Source: Haematococcus lacustris (taxonomy: Eukaryota > Chlorophyta > Chlorophyceae > Chlamydomonadales > Haematococcaceae). From it: DNA of 64,000 nucleotides. The stretch lies in contig JASKMD010000015.1 in assembly GCA_030144725.1 (NCBI GenBank), forward strand, positions 1,062,481 through 1,126,480. The letters are read 5' to 3'. The position numbers were made by a program, and so were the translations under genes. This document shows positions 1-10,456 of this stretch, piece by piece. The notes under the pieces were generated by a model. That model did not search any database, was not told where the DNA came from, and was given only the letters and a program-made list of their open reading frames with translations. How positions within the stretch are numbered: position 1 is the stretch's first letter; every line of letters begins with the position of its first letter.

Positions 1-479
1 TGCCCCCGTCACCGTCTAGCTTTTCCATCTAGGTTTTCCATAGATGTACTGAGGCGGTTAGGCGAAGCAATCTCAATCTAAATGTAGCGCTCACCATTAG
101 CCCAAAGCCCCTTGAGATACCCTGGCAAGGGATGCATATCTCGCAACTCGAATCTCGATAGTAGTAGCACTTACATGTCGGGTGTAGTACATGTTCCTAC
201 ATGACTGTACCCCACAAGTTAGCAACTGGAAACAGTGCCGCACCCTCATGCCCATCATACAAGCTGCAATCTCACGAGCACCTACCACTATGACAACCCA
301 GCTACGATACTACCCGGTCTCTTCTGCAGACAAACAAAACTCATTCAACATGGAACAGCTTGTTTGACTGTGGGTTATCTCACTCAGCTACTCGCACCCT
401 TGATGACTACAAATCCCACACCGGTGGCACTTTACCCCGAGACCACTGGGCACCTAATCAAAACTAATAGCAACATGCC

Positions 480-1420
480 TAAAAGGCTACCAGCCTGTAA
501 ACTACTAGGGCCTATGCATTGCTGCGGGCCCGACCATCATTACCCCGCCGGTACTCTGCAGCCCGGTGCAGCCGCTGCCTGCCCTTGGGCAGCCGGTCAT
601 TGACCAGCTTGTAGCCCTGCTGATACTCCTTGCCAATGGGGGACAGAGCCTCCAAGCCCTCATATATGCGCAGCTCCAGGGGGCGCTGCATGCTCTTCCT
701 AATGCGCTGCAGGTTCAGGCATCAGTGGTATCCCGGTTCAACCACCTGCCCCATGGGGGGGCCTGGGGTGGTGGGACTGGGCCAGGTGCAGCAGGGAGGG
801 GCTGGTCCTGGGCTGGGTGAGGGGGGGCCTGGGCTGGGGGGCTGCTGGGCTGGGGCAGGGGTGGGGTCCTGGGGTGGGGGAGGTGGGTTGGGCGGCACCT
901 CATGGCACCACAACAGGCCCCGCACATACTTAGCATGCCGCTGGCTCTTGGCTGGGCGCACCAGCCGCTGGATGACCTGGCCTGCTGGGGGTACCCAGTG
1001 GGGGCCTAGGCCGGTCACGTGGCAGGTGCAGCTCACAAGGCTGGGGGGCATGCACCGACGAGCTGACACGGGCCACGCATCAGATGCTCCAGCACACTGG
1101 CAGTGGTGAGCAGGCCCATGGCAGCCTTGATCTGTGCCAGCAGCTTGGGGTCCCAGATGCCCAGCTGCACTGGCGGGGTGAGCTGGGCTTGGGCGGCTGC
1201 AATGCGGGGTGAGCTGCGTGTGGCTAGGCGGGGGTGAGCATAGGGAGCAGCATAGATAGGCGCAGGACTGCTGCCAGGCAGCACTGCTTGCTGCCCATAG
1301 TCATGCGCTTGTTCATCTCAGCCACAACTGCGTCAACTTGAGCTGGGCTGAGATCAGGCAGGGCTGCCTCCACAAGGCCATGCAGGGCAGCCTTGATGAT
1401 TTGGCGCCGCTGACCCTTAC
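480..1420 (-). pseudogene. Fanzor/TnpB-like RNA-guided nuclease relic (copy in block A1)
   Basis: The minus-strand frames here carry pieces of a C-terminal region that I recognise from many chlorophyte genomes: a segment with PPAGQVIQRLVRPAKSQ, then KYVRGLLWC, a long Pro-rich linker, GRWLNRDT, and a tail like PLELR...GKEYQ...VNDRLPK. The RD-x-N segment corresponds to the third RuvC motif of TnpB/Fanzor proteins (the DRDxNAAxN pattern). In this copy the motif reads NRDTTDA and then meets a stop. Comparison with copy 2 (32942-33870) shows about one base missing near 735, so the frame is broken. No intact N-terminal or RuvC-I/II region is visible. Family assignment rests on recalled family resemblance, not a search. 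Confidence 0.5.
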
Positions 1421-1429
1421 TACCTGCTC

Positions 1430-2480
1430 ACCCTGCCCACAGTCACTGGCACCTGCAGACACCGGAAAGCACAGCATGCACGGCAGGACATGATGTAGGG
1501 AGTCGCATATTCGCGTGGTGCCCATTGCGTCGCGTCGTGACTCAGCTCTTCTGAGGTCTGATCTTTCGTCAAGCTTTGCGGTTTACCGGCTGCGGAAGTT
1601 TCGGGGAAGACGGGGCGCTTGCGTTTCTTTTGGGAGGCATCTCAGGGATTCATCAACATTACCCAAGCTGAGTGGCCGTGCTTGGGGTTGCACCGGGTCA
1701 CCATCCGATCGGAGTGCCGGCAGTCGAAGTGGGGCGGAAGTGAGGTCCATTACATATATATTATTGCATCGCCAACCACAATATTACAAAGCCAAACACT
1801 GCAACAATCCTGCATTCAGCCTGCTCCTTGAGATTCCCCGTCGACCCAGCAGACTGAGGGCATGCTGGCAGACCCTGGCCTCACCTGTCAGGTGGGCATG
1901 GCTGTGGGTTGCTGCCGGGGCCATGTCTCAACCCCCTCATGGTATGCTGCTGCCCTAGCGTTTGATTTCATGCTCTGCCCGGTGTGCGCTGTTCAACGCT
2001 GCTGATAGTGCATGGTTACAACCGCTGACTGAGCTGGGCTGCTCACCTGACCAGCCATTGCTACCCTGCTGCCACTCCTTTCGCAACCCCTGAGCCAGCC
2101 ACCTGACCTACTGAGAAGCTAGGTGGAGGGGTTGACCCTGCCCCTGCTCATGGTCCTGCCAGCCTGGGCGGCTGCGGCAGTTCAAGCGGGAGGGGGTGGG
2201 GTGGCAGTGAGCGGCTGAACAGGAACCTCAACTTAGGCAAGCAAGCTATGAATGTGACACGTACCTGTCCTGCCCTGCACTACTCTGTTCCCCATAGCTT
2301 CGTGGCTGTGGCAGGCTGTACTGCACACGGCATGACTGCTGCTTACCTTCACTTCATGGCCCAATACCCTCCCTGGCTTATGCCACTACTGCTGCTACTA
2401 CTGCTGCCACTGCTCCTGCCACTCCTCCTGCTGCTAATGCTGCTACAGGCGCTGCTGCCCTTGCTGCTGCTATGGCTGTG
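1430..2480. other. Gene-poor part of block A1
   Basis: No coding frame here looks protein-like beyond low-complexity runs. The stretch contains a short AT-rich part (about 1740-1800), (CTG)-rich sequence at 2385-2500 that runs into the 3' end of the lipase fragment, and Pro/Ser-coding noise. It is conserved as part of the duplicated block at 33870-34925. It may hold 3' untranslated sequence of the lipase gene. Confidence 0.5.
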
Positions 2481-2483
2481 CTG

Positions 2484-4260
2484 CTACTGCTGCTGCAGCT
2501 GCAGTGCCACGCTGTCCAGTGCCAGCAGGTATGCGGACATGAAGTGGTCCATCACCATGCTCTTGCACAGCTTGACCCGGCCATACGCCGTGTGGTCACC
2601 CACCTCCAGCAACACCCAGGGCTCGGCCACATGACCACCAACACCACCAGCGCCACCAACACCACCACCACCGGCAGTACCACTAGCACTTGCACCATCA
2701 CCAGCAGCGATACCAGCAGCAGCAGCGGCAGCGGCAGCAGTAGGAGGTAGGCTGTGGGGCTCCACAGGGTCAGGCAGGAGCATGTCTGACTGCAGCTGCT
2801 GGCGCGCAGCACTCTGCCCAGCTGGGCCACGACCAGCAGCCTCCCCAGCCCCAGCTGCAGCCACAGCCGGAGGTGGCCCACTGGTTCCTCCCACAGGCCT
2901 GTCCTGACACTCCCCCGCCTCAGCTGCTGTGTGCTTGCCGGTCGGGCCAATGCCAGCAGCCGCTCCCCGCATGCCCTGCTGCTGCTGCTGCCAGGCTGAC
3001 TCACCCGCCTGCCACATGCCCTGGGGCAAATCAGGCAAGGCTGAGACAGGGAAGAAATGCAGCACACGGCCAGCCGGGTACAAGTTAGTGCGCTTGAAGC
3101 GTGACCCCTGCCCCTCCTGGGCTGCTGCTGCTGCTGCCCCCTCCTCCTCTGGACCTCGCGGGATCGGGAAGCACGCAATGTCAGGCGCCCTCAGCGCAGC
3201 CCTTGGGTCAGGCCCAGAGGCAGCCCCATACGAGGTGGGCAGCAGGGGGGCGGCCTGATGCTGCCCCTGGGGTGCCCAGCTGCCCCCCCCCGCCCCCAGC
3301 CCCATGGCCCGGGCCCCCACCAGCCCCTCCCCCTCAGCCTCCTGCAGCACTGCCTCTGCCTCAGCCTCTGCCTCCAGGGCCTCCGCCTGGGCCGCCTCGC
3401 TGCTGCCTGGCGCGGCCCGCCGGGGGTCGCCTGTGACAGCGGCCACCACGGCGGTTATGCCTGCCTCCAACTGCCGCCCAACCACCTCTCCCTCGGCACC
3501 AAGGGCGTCGCTGTAGGTGGGCAAGCCGCGGGGGGAGGCCTGGGCAGGATGGGGCAGGGCACTCAGCAATGGCCTGGGCAAGTCCGTGTCACCATCCTCC
3601 TCCTCCTCCTCCTCTTCCTCCTCTGCCTCAAACTCCCTCTGCTCCTGCACCTGCCGCTGCTGCTGCTGCTCTGACCTGGGTGGTGGGCTGCCCTCACAAG
3701 CCCTCGGCCTGAGTCTGAGGCTGGCTAGGGGTGGGGCAGGGTGTGGGGGGCTGCCCCACCCAGCCTGGCCCTGCCCTGGCACGTGCTGCTGCTGCTGCTC
3801 ATCTGACGCGGTAGGAGAGGGGAGGACGGCAGGGGTGGGAGCAGGTGCAGAGGCCCCCCACAGACCCCGCACCAACCACTGCCCCACTGACGACACAGCT
3901 CTTTGAGAAGCTGGAATGCCAGCCCCAGCTGCAGCCCCTGCCCCTGGCCCTGCCCCTGGCCCTGCCCGTGTCTCAGACTTCAATGAGGTACCAAGGTTTG
4001 CAGCTGAGTGCGTGCCCTGCTGCTCCTGGCCTTGGTGGTCCTGGGCGGCAAAGGGTGAGGGGGCCTGGGGAGGGCTGCCGCCATCCTCCTGCTCTGCTCG
4101 ACTGCCCAGGCCTCCCTGGCAGTTGGGCGGTTGGGTGGAGGTGGTTGGGGGTGGTTTGGAAGCAGGCAGTGTGCTGGGGGGGGTTGGCCACAGTGGCCAC
4201 CAAGCAAGGGTGCTAGAAGCAGCAGCAGCAGCAGCTGACCCTATGCCTGTGGCTGCGATG
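2484..4260 (-). pseudogene. Truncated duplicate of the class 3 lipase 3' exon
   Basis: The open frame copies the last part of the lipase gene at 34928-41898: a disordered Gln/Ala/Pro-rich region, an acidic run of about nine to ten Glu, a conserved patch RFKRTNLYPAGRVLHFFP, and the C-terminal end with AYGRVKLCKSMVMDHFMSAY before the stop at 2484. The catalytic half of the lipase (the GHSMGG nucleophile elbow and everything upstream) is absent. Homology to copy 2 ends at about 4260, and the frame then continues a few codons into unrelated sequence. The frame is still open over nearly 1.8 kb, so the duplication is recent or the tail is under some constraint. It cannot encode an active lipase alone. 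Confidence 0.85.
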
Positions 4261-4640
4261 CTGCCTCTGCTGCGATGCTGCACCTGTAGCCCATTTGAAG
4301 CATCCTGCTCGGAACCGGAGGGAAAAGAAAGAACACATAGCAACGACCAGAAGAATCATCTGCACAGCCTGTGCCAGCAAGCTATACATGCTTGTAGCCC
4401 ACACTGATGTCCCTTGCTCCTCCACCGTCAACTGATATGCCACGCAGGCTAATGGGCCAGCGCTGACGAAGATCAACCGCAGCCCCAGAACCCACCATTT
4501 GGGTAATGCACCTGTAGACACAAGGGACAACCTCAGTGAGCCTTGAGGTGCATTGGCCCTGCACAGGTGGTGAACAAGAATCAAGATGTGGTGCATTTGC
4601 GCTATATGTTGCTTGTTCCCAAAAGAATGCAAGACCTTGT
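4261..4640 (-). CDS. Possible membrane-protein exon next to the A1 breakpoint
   Basis: A minus-strand frame (about 4560-4290) encodes two hydrophobic stretches, roughly WWVLGLRLIFVSAGPLACVAY and YSLLAQAVQMILLVVAMCSFF, that look like transmembrane helices separated by a short polar loop. Nothing upstream or downstream completes a gene that I can recognise. It lies immediately upstream, on the same strand, of the truncated lipase tail, so it could be an exon of a chimeric gene created by the duplication, or the 3' exon of an unrelated gene. Splice sites were not resolved. Confidence 0.3.
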
Positions 4641-4866
4641 CCTGTGAATTGCAGTTTGCAGTTGCATTCTGCTGCTGCTGCTGTGTGTGCTAATGAAACT
4701 CACTAGCTGCAAGTTCCAGTTTGTACCAGTGTGCATGACTAGCCACACCAGTCCACCGAGACACCAGTGTTAGGTTTTCGTAGAAATGACACAGGCAAGT
4801 CTTATACTATTGCTGCCTAACAGTGCAACCCCGTAACCCGATGCACGTACCATCTTCCATCTGCCT

Positions 4867-5821
4867 TCAAACGTCTGCCAACTCGTTCTGAATGCGCGCC
4901 ATATCCTCTCTGTGTTGTCTGTTGGATCGCGCCATGTCCTCTCTGAGTTGATTGTTGGATGCCTCTACTACCGCCTCAAGTTGTTTGTTGGATGCCTCCA
5001 CTGCCACTTCAACCTGTGTGATGCCTCGGCGGAATGTGCTTTGACCCAGATGCTGGGCGCCTGCAAACACACACGGGGTCATTTGCATGTGACAGAATAG
5101 GCAGACCCGATGCCCATTGACTGAAAATGACTTTCTGTCCTGGGATGTGATTGAACCCGTATAACACAAACTAAAAGATTCCAACCTAAGCTGCATTGAA
5201 CTACTCCATGCATCTGCCCACATGTGTTGGGCTCTTGACATCACACACACATTACACATCACCCACGCTGAGCGCATCTCGTGCATTACACACATACCCA
5301 TGCGTTGGGCGTGCACGCGCTGTGACTGACTCTGTTGTTGTGCATGTGTGCTGGCATAATCCAAGTGTTCGTGCCAGTGTGTGCAAGAAAAGATACCAAT
5401 GGCTTTGTATGCTCTGCTGCTACGTTGCTATGTGCCACATGTGCTGAGGTGTGTGCACCAAAGAAATGCAGTGCATGTCACACACATACGGCGTTGGGAG
5501 CTGCTGGACACACAGTCAAGCACGTCAACCAGCTGCAAGGTAGCAATGTGTGTGATGTGTGAGCTGCTGGGGAGAGCACACAACAACCATCGCTGCAGAC
5601 TCACCTGTCATACGATATGTGTAGTTTCCTGCTGTCACCAGGTCACCGCGCATAACGACGTCACCATCCTCCTTGTGCAAGGTGCCCAAACCATAGCCTC
5701 CATCCACAATCTCCTGCGTGATCGCTTCACGCGGCTTGGGTTGCTCGCTGTACGACAGTGGCTCAGATGTAATGACCTTGTTGCTGGCATCCAGAACGCT
5801 CACTAGAATTTTCCCTGCCAT
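4867..5821 (-). CDS. Crinkler-like header joined to a coiled-coil C-terminus (136 aa, two exons)
   Basis: Exon 1 is 5821-5605 and exon 2 is 5060-4867. The donor GTGAGT and the acceptor TTTGCAG give a phase-1 intron, and the total of 411 nt is in frame with a TGA stop. Residues 1-72 (start MAGKILVSVLDASNKV, ending near GNYTYRMT) are nearly identical to the first exon of the gene at 27297-30487. Residues 73-136 are completely different: a heptad-like repeat rich in Glu, Gln, Asn and Arg (EASNKQLEAVVEASNNQLRED), which should form a coiled coil. Header similarity to the N-terminal domain of Crinkler-type proteins is inferred from the sister gene's nuclease domain. ATG 5821 was chosen because the acceptor TTGCAG lies one base upstream; an upstream exon is possible. 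Confidence 0.55.
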
Positions 5822-6655
5822 CCTGCAACCCAAGCAGCAAGCACATGTCTCTCTCTCAAAGTTGCTCATCAGCATGACGCATCCAGCATGGAAGCCAAGG
5901 AACAGAAGCATGCCACACTAGGCACACGCGATGCATGCTGAGGATAGGAACAGGCTGCTGCACCATCAACAAGTGCCTGACACAGAAACTAGCTGTGCTG
6001 CAGACTCACAGTACAAGAACGCAACACTTCCCGACTGAATCCATGACCGCGGCTAGACAGCTGAGCCTGATGCAATCTGCAACGGGGTTGATGCCTGCTT
6101 CCAAGCTCACCGTTGCGCCGGAGGAATCCGAGTAGACCCAAACACTAGCAATCTTCTTGTACGACTCAACCTGCAGACAAAGAAGGAGCAAATGCCTCCT
6201 GCGTATTGTCATGCTAGCAGCAGAAGCGTTCGACTGTCACATGCGCCTCTCTCGCTGCTTTGCAGTGCACATTTCCTTACCAGAAGTTGGTCAAATGATG
6301 CACCGCTCTAGGCTCGGACGTTCAACGAATACATATACGTTCAGTCTTGCTTGCAGTCTTGCTGCTTCGGATGCGGGCAAGGGTGCGCCGTGCGGGAGAG
6401 CTACAACGAATTCAACCAATTCACGGGACAAGGACAAAGGACCAGACGAGCTGTGGCATGCTTGCTGACGCTTGCGTCCAGACACCTGGGTCTGACATGA
6501 GCGGAGTTTAGACATATGCACGGCACAATCTGTTACAGTGTGGTTTGCAAGTTGCACGATGATTCTGGCCTGACTTCTGGGACACACGCTCATGATGATG
6601 GCTTGGACCATGGGGCACCTGGTGAGTCGTGGTGTCTTGCCAAGCGTGTCTTGCC
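5215..6655. repeat. Segmental duplication block B, copy 1
   Basis: Near-identical to about 29880-31312 in the same orientation. The block holds the shared first exon of the Crinkler-like genes, upstream conserved exon-like segments, and a (CA/TG)-rich left part. Copy 2 also repeats part of its left end internally (29660-29830 resembles 29980-30160). Homology ends at about 6655, some 80 bases before a hAT insertion. Confidence 0.92.
6111..6611 (-). CDS. Conserved exon-like segments upstream of the Crinkler-like header (B1)
   Basis: Two segments look like real exons. The first is 6170-6111 (60 nt) bounded by an acceptor CTGCAG and a donor GTGAGC, coding for a peptide starting VESYKKIASVWVYSD. 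The second is a frame ending near 6291 with SRELVEFVVALPHGAPLP and LQARLNVYVFVERPSL. Both are preserved in the second copy (30836-30777 and about 30957-31277). The phase of the 60-nt exon does not join in frame to the header exon, so they may belong to a separate gene lying upstream on the same strand. Product unknown. Confidence 0.3.
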
Positions 6656-7017
6656 AAGTCGTGGTGTCTTTGTATCATAGCATCTTGCGTCAGAGTGTAG
6701 GTTCGAGCTCTTTCCGTCGAAACAAGCTTCTCACTCATCTCTAGGGAGCGTCCCATGTACGTACATGTACGTACATGTAACAGTTACATTTCCGGGTTAT
6801 ACGGGTGTTACACGGGGTGTTACACGGGATGTTACATGCTAGCGTCAACCCTGGCGACCCCGGTTCGACTCCTGAAGGTGACAAAAATCAGGTCGAGTTT
6901 TCTCGGGCTAGCTTGCAGCGCCCAAGTCATTTCAACACTCTAATATCGAGCTTACCCACGGCCCCCATTGGGTCGGCCATCCGCACAAAAGCATGCACAA
7001 TTCTATGGTGGTGGGTT

Positions 7018-7541
7018 GTGTGCACGGTGCCACACACGGCCAGCCTGCGGCTCACACCCACACATGGCACGCTAAGAGTCCTGGGCGGCTGCTAGGCACG
7101 GTGTCACACACGGCCAGCCTGCGGCTCACATCCACACATGGCACGCTAAGAGTCCTGGGCGGCTGCTAGGCACGGTGTCAAACACGGCCAGCCTGCGGCT
7201 CACATCCACACATGGCACGCTAAGAGTCCTGGGCGGCTGCTAGGCACGGTGTCACACACGGCCAGCCTGCGGCTCACATCCACACATGGCACGCTAAGAG
7301 TCCTGGGCGGCTGCTAGGCACGGTGTCAAACACGGCCAGCCTGCGGCTCACATCCACACATGGCACGCTTAGAGTCCTGGGCGGCTGCTAGGCACGGTGT
7401 CACACACGGCCAGCCTGCGGCTCACATCCACACATGGCACGCTAAGAGTCCTGGGCGGCTGCTAGGCACGGTGTCACACACGGCCAGCCTGCGGCTCACA
7501 TCCACACATGGCACGCTAAGAGTCCTGGGCGGCTGCTAGGC
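7018..7541. repeat. 74-bp tandem repeat, about seven copies
   Basis: The unit begins CTGGGCGGCTGCTAGGCA and recurs every 74 bases with one or two changes (for example TCACACACGG versus TCAAACACGG). The first copy is more divergent. The array lies inside the hAT element and probably amplified after insertion or travels with the element family. Confidence 0.93.
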
Positions 7542-7543
7542 AG

Positions 7544-7590
7544 GGCTGGGCTGGGCTGGGCTGGGCTGGGCTGGGCTGGGCTGGGCTGGG
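7544..7590. repeat. (CTGGG)n short tandem repeat
   Basis: About nine perfect copies of CTGGG directly follow the 74-bp array inside the hAT element. G-runs spaced by two bases could form G-quadruplex structure on this strand. Confidence 0.9.
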
Positions 7591-7791
7591 CGGGCGGGGA
7601 GGGGGTGTAGAGACTGGGAGGTGGTGGTGGTGGAAGGCACATGTTGCAAGGCAGGGTTAGGCAATGGGCAAGGGCAATGGGCAGGGGCAGTTCCATCGCT
7701 AAGCTGATATATATACATTTAAATTGGTGGTGGGTTGGCCTGGGCTAGGCTGGGCTCACAACTAAGGGCAATGGGCCAGCAAGTATCTCAC

Positions 7792-8322
7792 CTTCGCTAG
7801 CTTTCGCAGCTCCTTGAAGGTTGCCTGCTTGACCTCTGAGTAGAGCTCGTCGAGCAGTTGCGTGCGGTAGTGCTTCTCTTTGTACACATCAACCCCTAGC
7901 AGCTGGAAGACAGATTGGAGGTGGACATTGTCCATTATGTTGAAGGGAAGCTGCTGCGTGACGAGGAAGAGTCCGATCCTGCGCCTGACAGCCCGCTGAA
8001 TGCCCTCAGGCATTGCTGCACCCCGGTCCTCTCGCGGCAGTGGGCCAAAACTTGGCCCTGGGCTGCGCTTTCTGGAGATGCTGGGTGCACCTTCAAGCTT
8101 GCATTTGTGCCTGGCAGCCAGCTGGCTCATGTTCGCGACGCTGAGCTCAGCCTGGTTGTTTGGTGGGCACCTCTTGCACTGGCACACCACAATGCCGTCG
8201 CTATTGTAACGAAAGAGCCAGTCATTTGCGAACTTGCTGGCCAAAGCTTTACAAAGTACAACATCTGCTGCCAAATCGAGACTGTTGTAGACCTGCTGCT
8301 TGGGAACATTCGCAGCAGCCAT
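7792..8322 (-). CDS. hAT transposase N-terminal exon (177 codons, partial)
   Basis: The frame starts at ATG 8322 and runs to a good donor (AAG|GTGAGA) at 7792, after which no second exon is found. Residues about 25-60 contain W-x-F, CQCKRC and a downstream His/Cys group, resembling a BED-type zinc finger. The last third reads like the segment after the BED finger in hAT transposases (RIGLFLVTQQLPFNIMDNV, then FQLLGV, then LLDELYSEVK), comparable to the family pattern of a helix followed by PFS-x-V and a short helix bundle. The RNase H-fold catalytic core with its DDE residues and the C-terminal dimerisation region are absent. It sits inside the TIR-bounded element and defines the element's coding strand as minus. 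Confidence 0.6.
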
Positions 8323-8639
8323 CAGCAGCTGCTAGAGCTGCGACTGCGGCGTGCAATAAATGCAGCCCGCGGCCCGCGACCTCAAAAATATTTCTAGGTG
8401 CGGGAGCAGTTGCGACCAGTGCGGCGGGGAGTACAAGCTCACCACAGGCGAGCCGAGCAGCTAAGAAGGCTATGTAACATGACCGGCACGTGTACGTATA
8501 CGGGATGTAACATGTAACATAACATAACAATGTAACATGTAACGTTACACGGGTCCGGACGCTCCCTACTCATCTCCGTGATTTATACATATAAATAAAT
8601 TCGACATGCTGAAGCTGAAATGAATTTGCAGATGATAAG

Positions 8640-9844
8640 TACCGTACTCTCCCGATCGATTCCCTATCCCGAATCGTTTTTTTACTTTTGTTTACTGTTT
8701 TCGAGAAACCGGGAAAGAGTAAACAATGTAATTTTTGGATCCTTCGGGATGTGGTCAAACAATAAGTTGACCTCGACGAAAGTGCCAGCAATGGACCAGT
8801 TTGTGGTCCGGGGCATCAGTGCCGCCGACGCGGCTGCTAATCGGCACCGCGAGCTCCTTATTCACGATGAACAACGCTTCCAGATGTCTCTCCACTCCTA
8901 CAAACTAATCCCTGCGTCCGTTCCTGCGTGTTGACCGACCTTGTCGGATCGGACTGAAATTTTGATAGATGGTAGTTTGCAAAAGATTAAACATATTTCG
9001 CAAGAAAAATATTTTGGAAAAATCAACAGCTGTTGCGCTGTGGCCCGCAACCTATCCCTGCACTCATCCCTGCACTCTAGCCACAGGTCCACAGCGCAGC
9101 CGCCTTTGATTTTTTTAAAATATTTTTACTGAAAAACATGTTTTATATTCTGCAAACTACCATCTATCAAAATTCCAGCCCGATCGGACAAGGTCGGTCA
9201 ACACGCAGGGACAGACGCAGGGATTAATTTGTAGGAGTGTCGATCGTCAAGCGGCATGGATTGAGAAGCGACTACTTGGGAGACCTCGCAAGTTGTCTAA
9301 GTTTGGACCCGGGGAAGGTCGAGGGAGGTGGGCACGGCTGGGGCAAAGGCTGGGCTCACCAGACAGGCAAGGGTGGCGACTAGGCTGGCAAACATGTCGA
9401 GGGGGGAGGCGGCCGGTCATACACGGGCAGCCGGCCAAGGCGGGGTGCTTGCTTTGGCCAAGGCAGCAGCATGGGTGGCTGCAGGAGCACGCAAGTTTGA
9501 ATGCTCCGAGGCAGATGATGAGATATGCCGCCACTGCCAGCAGCGGCAGGAGGACCGCGACTTTATGAGCGAGGTCCAGTGCCCAATGTGACGTGGTCAG
9601 GTGATAAGGCCACTAGAAAAGAGGCCACGACAATTGACTAGGTTGATCACATGATTTTGATGTGAGATTGATGGGTTGGGAGGCTTAAGTATTTCTATGC
9701 ACGAAGACGTTCTCAAATTTGACTTTAGACGTACTTTGGCCATCGGGGAATTTGAAACAATGAAAACTTTGGCTCGGGAATAATATTTAAACTATAGTTT
9801 CCGAGGCCGGGAATCGATCGGGAATCGATCGGGAGAGTACGGTA
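8640..9844. mobile_element. DNA transposon with perfect 25-bp terminal inverted repeats
   Basis: Positions 8640-8664 (starting TACCGTACTCTCCCG) are the exact reverse complement of 9820-9844. No target-site duplication is visible next to the ends, so the superfamily is not assigned. Inside are a foldback MITE (8893-9239) and remnants of a coding frame split by that MITE. One stretch reads RELLIHDEQRF before it, and another reads DRQAAWIEKRLLGRPRKL after it. The right half, including the right TIR, recurs in repeat copy C2 with one mismatch in the TIR. Confidence 0.7.
8893..9239. mobile_element. Foldback MITE (347 bp), arms about 90 bp or longer
   Basis: The sequence beginning CACTCCTACAAACTAATCCC and its approximate reverse complement at the other end (about 9150-9239) pair over about 90 bases with few mismatches. 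The inner AT-rich arms (about 9000-9030 and 9105-9130) pair as well, so nearly the whole element can fold into one hairpin. Ends begin with CACT, as in CACTA elements, and TC flanks both sides, but a 2-bp match is weak evidence. It interrupts the coding remnant of the 25-bp-TIR element. Confidence 0.8.
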
Positions 9845-10456
9845 GCGCAAATATTTTTGTTCACGTATTGTAGGAGTGAAATGAGCAGCGATACAATTTC
9901 ATGCGATTTAAATGGTTCGTACACGAAAAGAAGGTACAACACAGACCCGCTATTCCGTGAACGCATGATTGCGAGTATGCGAAACTATTATGACAAGGTC
10001 AAAGGGCCTGTTCCCAAGTTTTATTTTTCTCATTTGCTCGGATTCTCTGCGGTTGGGGCAGTTGAGAGTAACCGCCTCCGCTCGCCCGGCCTGCGTCTGC
10101 CTGCCTGCACCTGCCTGCCTGCACCTGCCTGCCTGGCTGAAAGCAGCGAGGACAGTACCTACCCGCACCTCCAGCAGCGAAGACGCACAGCAGAGTGCTT
10201 GCTGGTTTCTTGCTGGTTTGCTGGTCTTGCCGCATTGCTTTGCCCGCTTTTGCGGAGAATGCTAGTCCATCTAGCTGTCTGACTTGCGAGTCTGACTTGC
10301 AGCCTGACTTGCACGATTGCATTTTTCGCAGCTCGCATTTTGCGTACCAGCATCACCCCCGCCACCACCCCCGCAGTCTGACTTGTACAGGTGTGAATCG
10401 TATGATCAGACCGTATGGGGTGAGCCGTACCAGCCATGGATGCATAGCACCCTTAC
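9260..10456. repeat. 1.2-kb dispersed repeat C, copy 1
   Basis: Matches 19857-21032 in the same orientation with very few differences; copy 1 has extra CTGCCTGCAC units near 10110. It contains the right half of the 25-bp-TIR element and about 610 bases beyond it. A short frame at about 9899-10030 encodes a basic segment with KRRYNTDPLFRERM and NYYDKV. That pattern resembles the basic repeats seen near homing-endonuclease-like or transposase proteins, but I cannot name it. Copy 1 ends exactly where another transposon end (TCAGGCGTTCCC) begins; copy 2 runs on uninterrupted. Confidence 0.92.

Larger units (their letters stand above)
5..4260. repeat. Segmental duplication block A, copy 1
   Basis: This block matches 32466-36717 nearly base for base, in the same orientation, with scattered substitutions and small indels. 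It carries, in order, an AT-richer leader, a minus-strand Fanzor-like relic, a gene-poor stretch, and the 3' part of the lipase gene on the minus strand. Homology stops abruptly just after the shared GCTGCGATG near 4260. Beyond that point copy 2 continues into the rest of the lipase gene and copy 1 into unrelated sequence. Copy 1 is therefore a truncated duplicate and copy 2 keeps the full gene. The left limit is set by the window edge and the homology may start further left. Confidence 0.93.
6742..8568 (-). mobile_element. hAT-type DNA transposon, internally deleted, with 8-bp target duplication
   Basis: Terminal inverted repeats are TAGGGAGCGTCC at 6742-6753 and its exact reverse complement at 8557-8568. 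They are flanked by a perfect 8-bp target duplication CTCATCTC (6734-6741 and 8569-8576). An 8-bp duplication with TA(G)GG-type ends is the hallmark of hAT elements. Subterminal regions contain many GTAAC/GTTAC and ACGGG motifs, typical transposase-binding clusters. The body holds one transposase-like exon (7792-8322, minus) while the catalytic part is missing. In its place is a 74-bp tandem array and a CTGGG array. The copy is therefore non-autonomous. Confidence 0.9.

Noticed and set aside
7018..7541. CRISPR-like array
   Set aside because: The 74-bp units are contiguous with no unique spacers, the context is eukaryotic, and the array is inside a hAT element.
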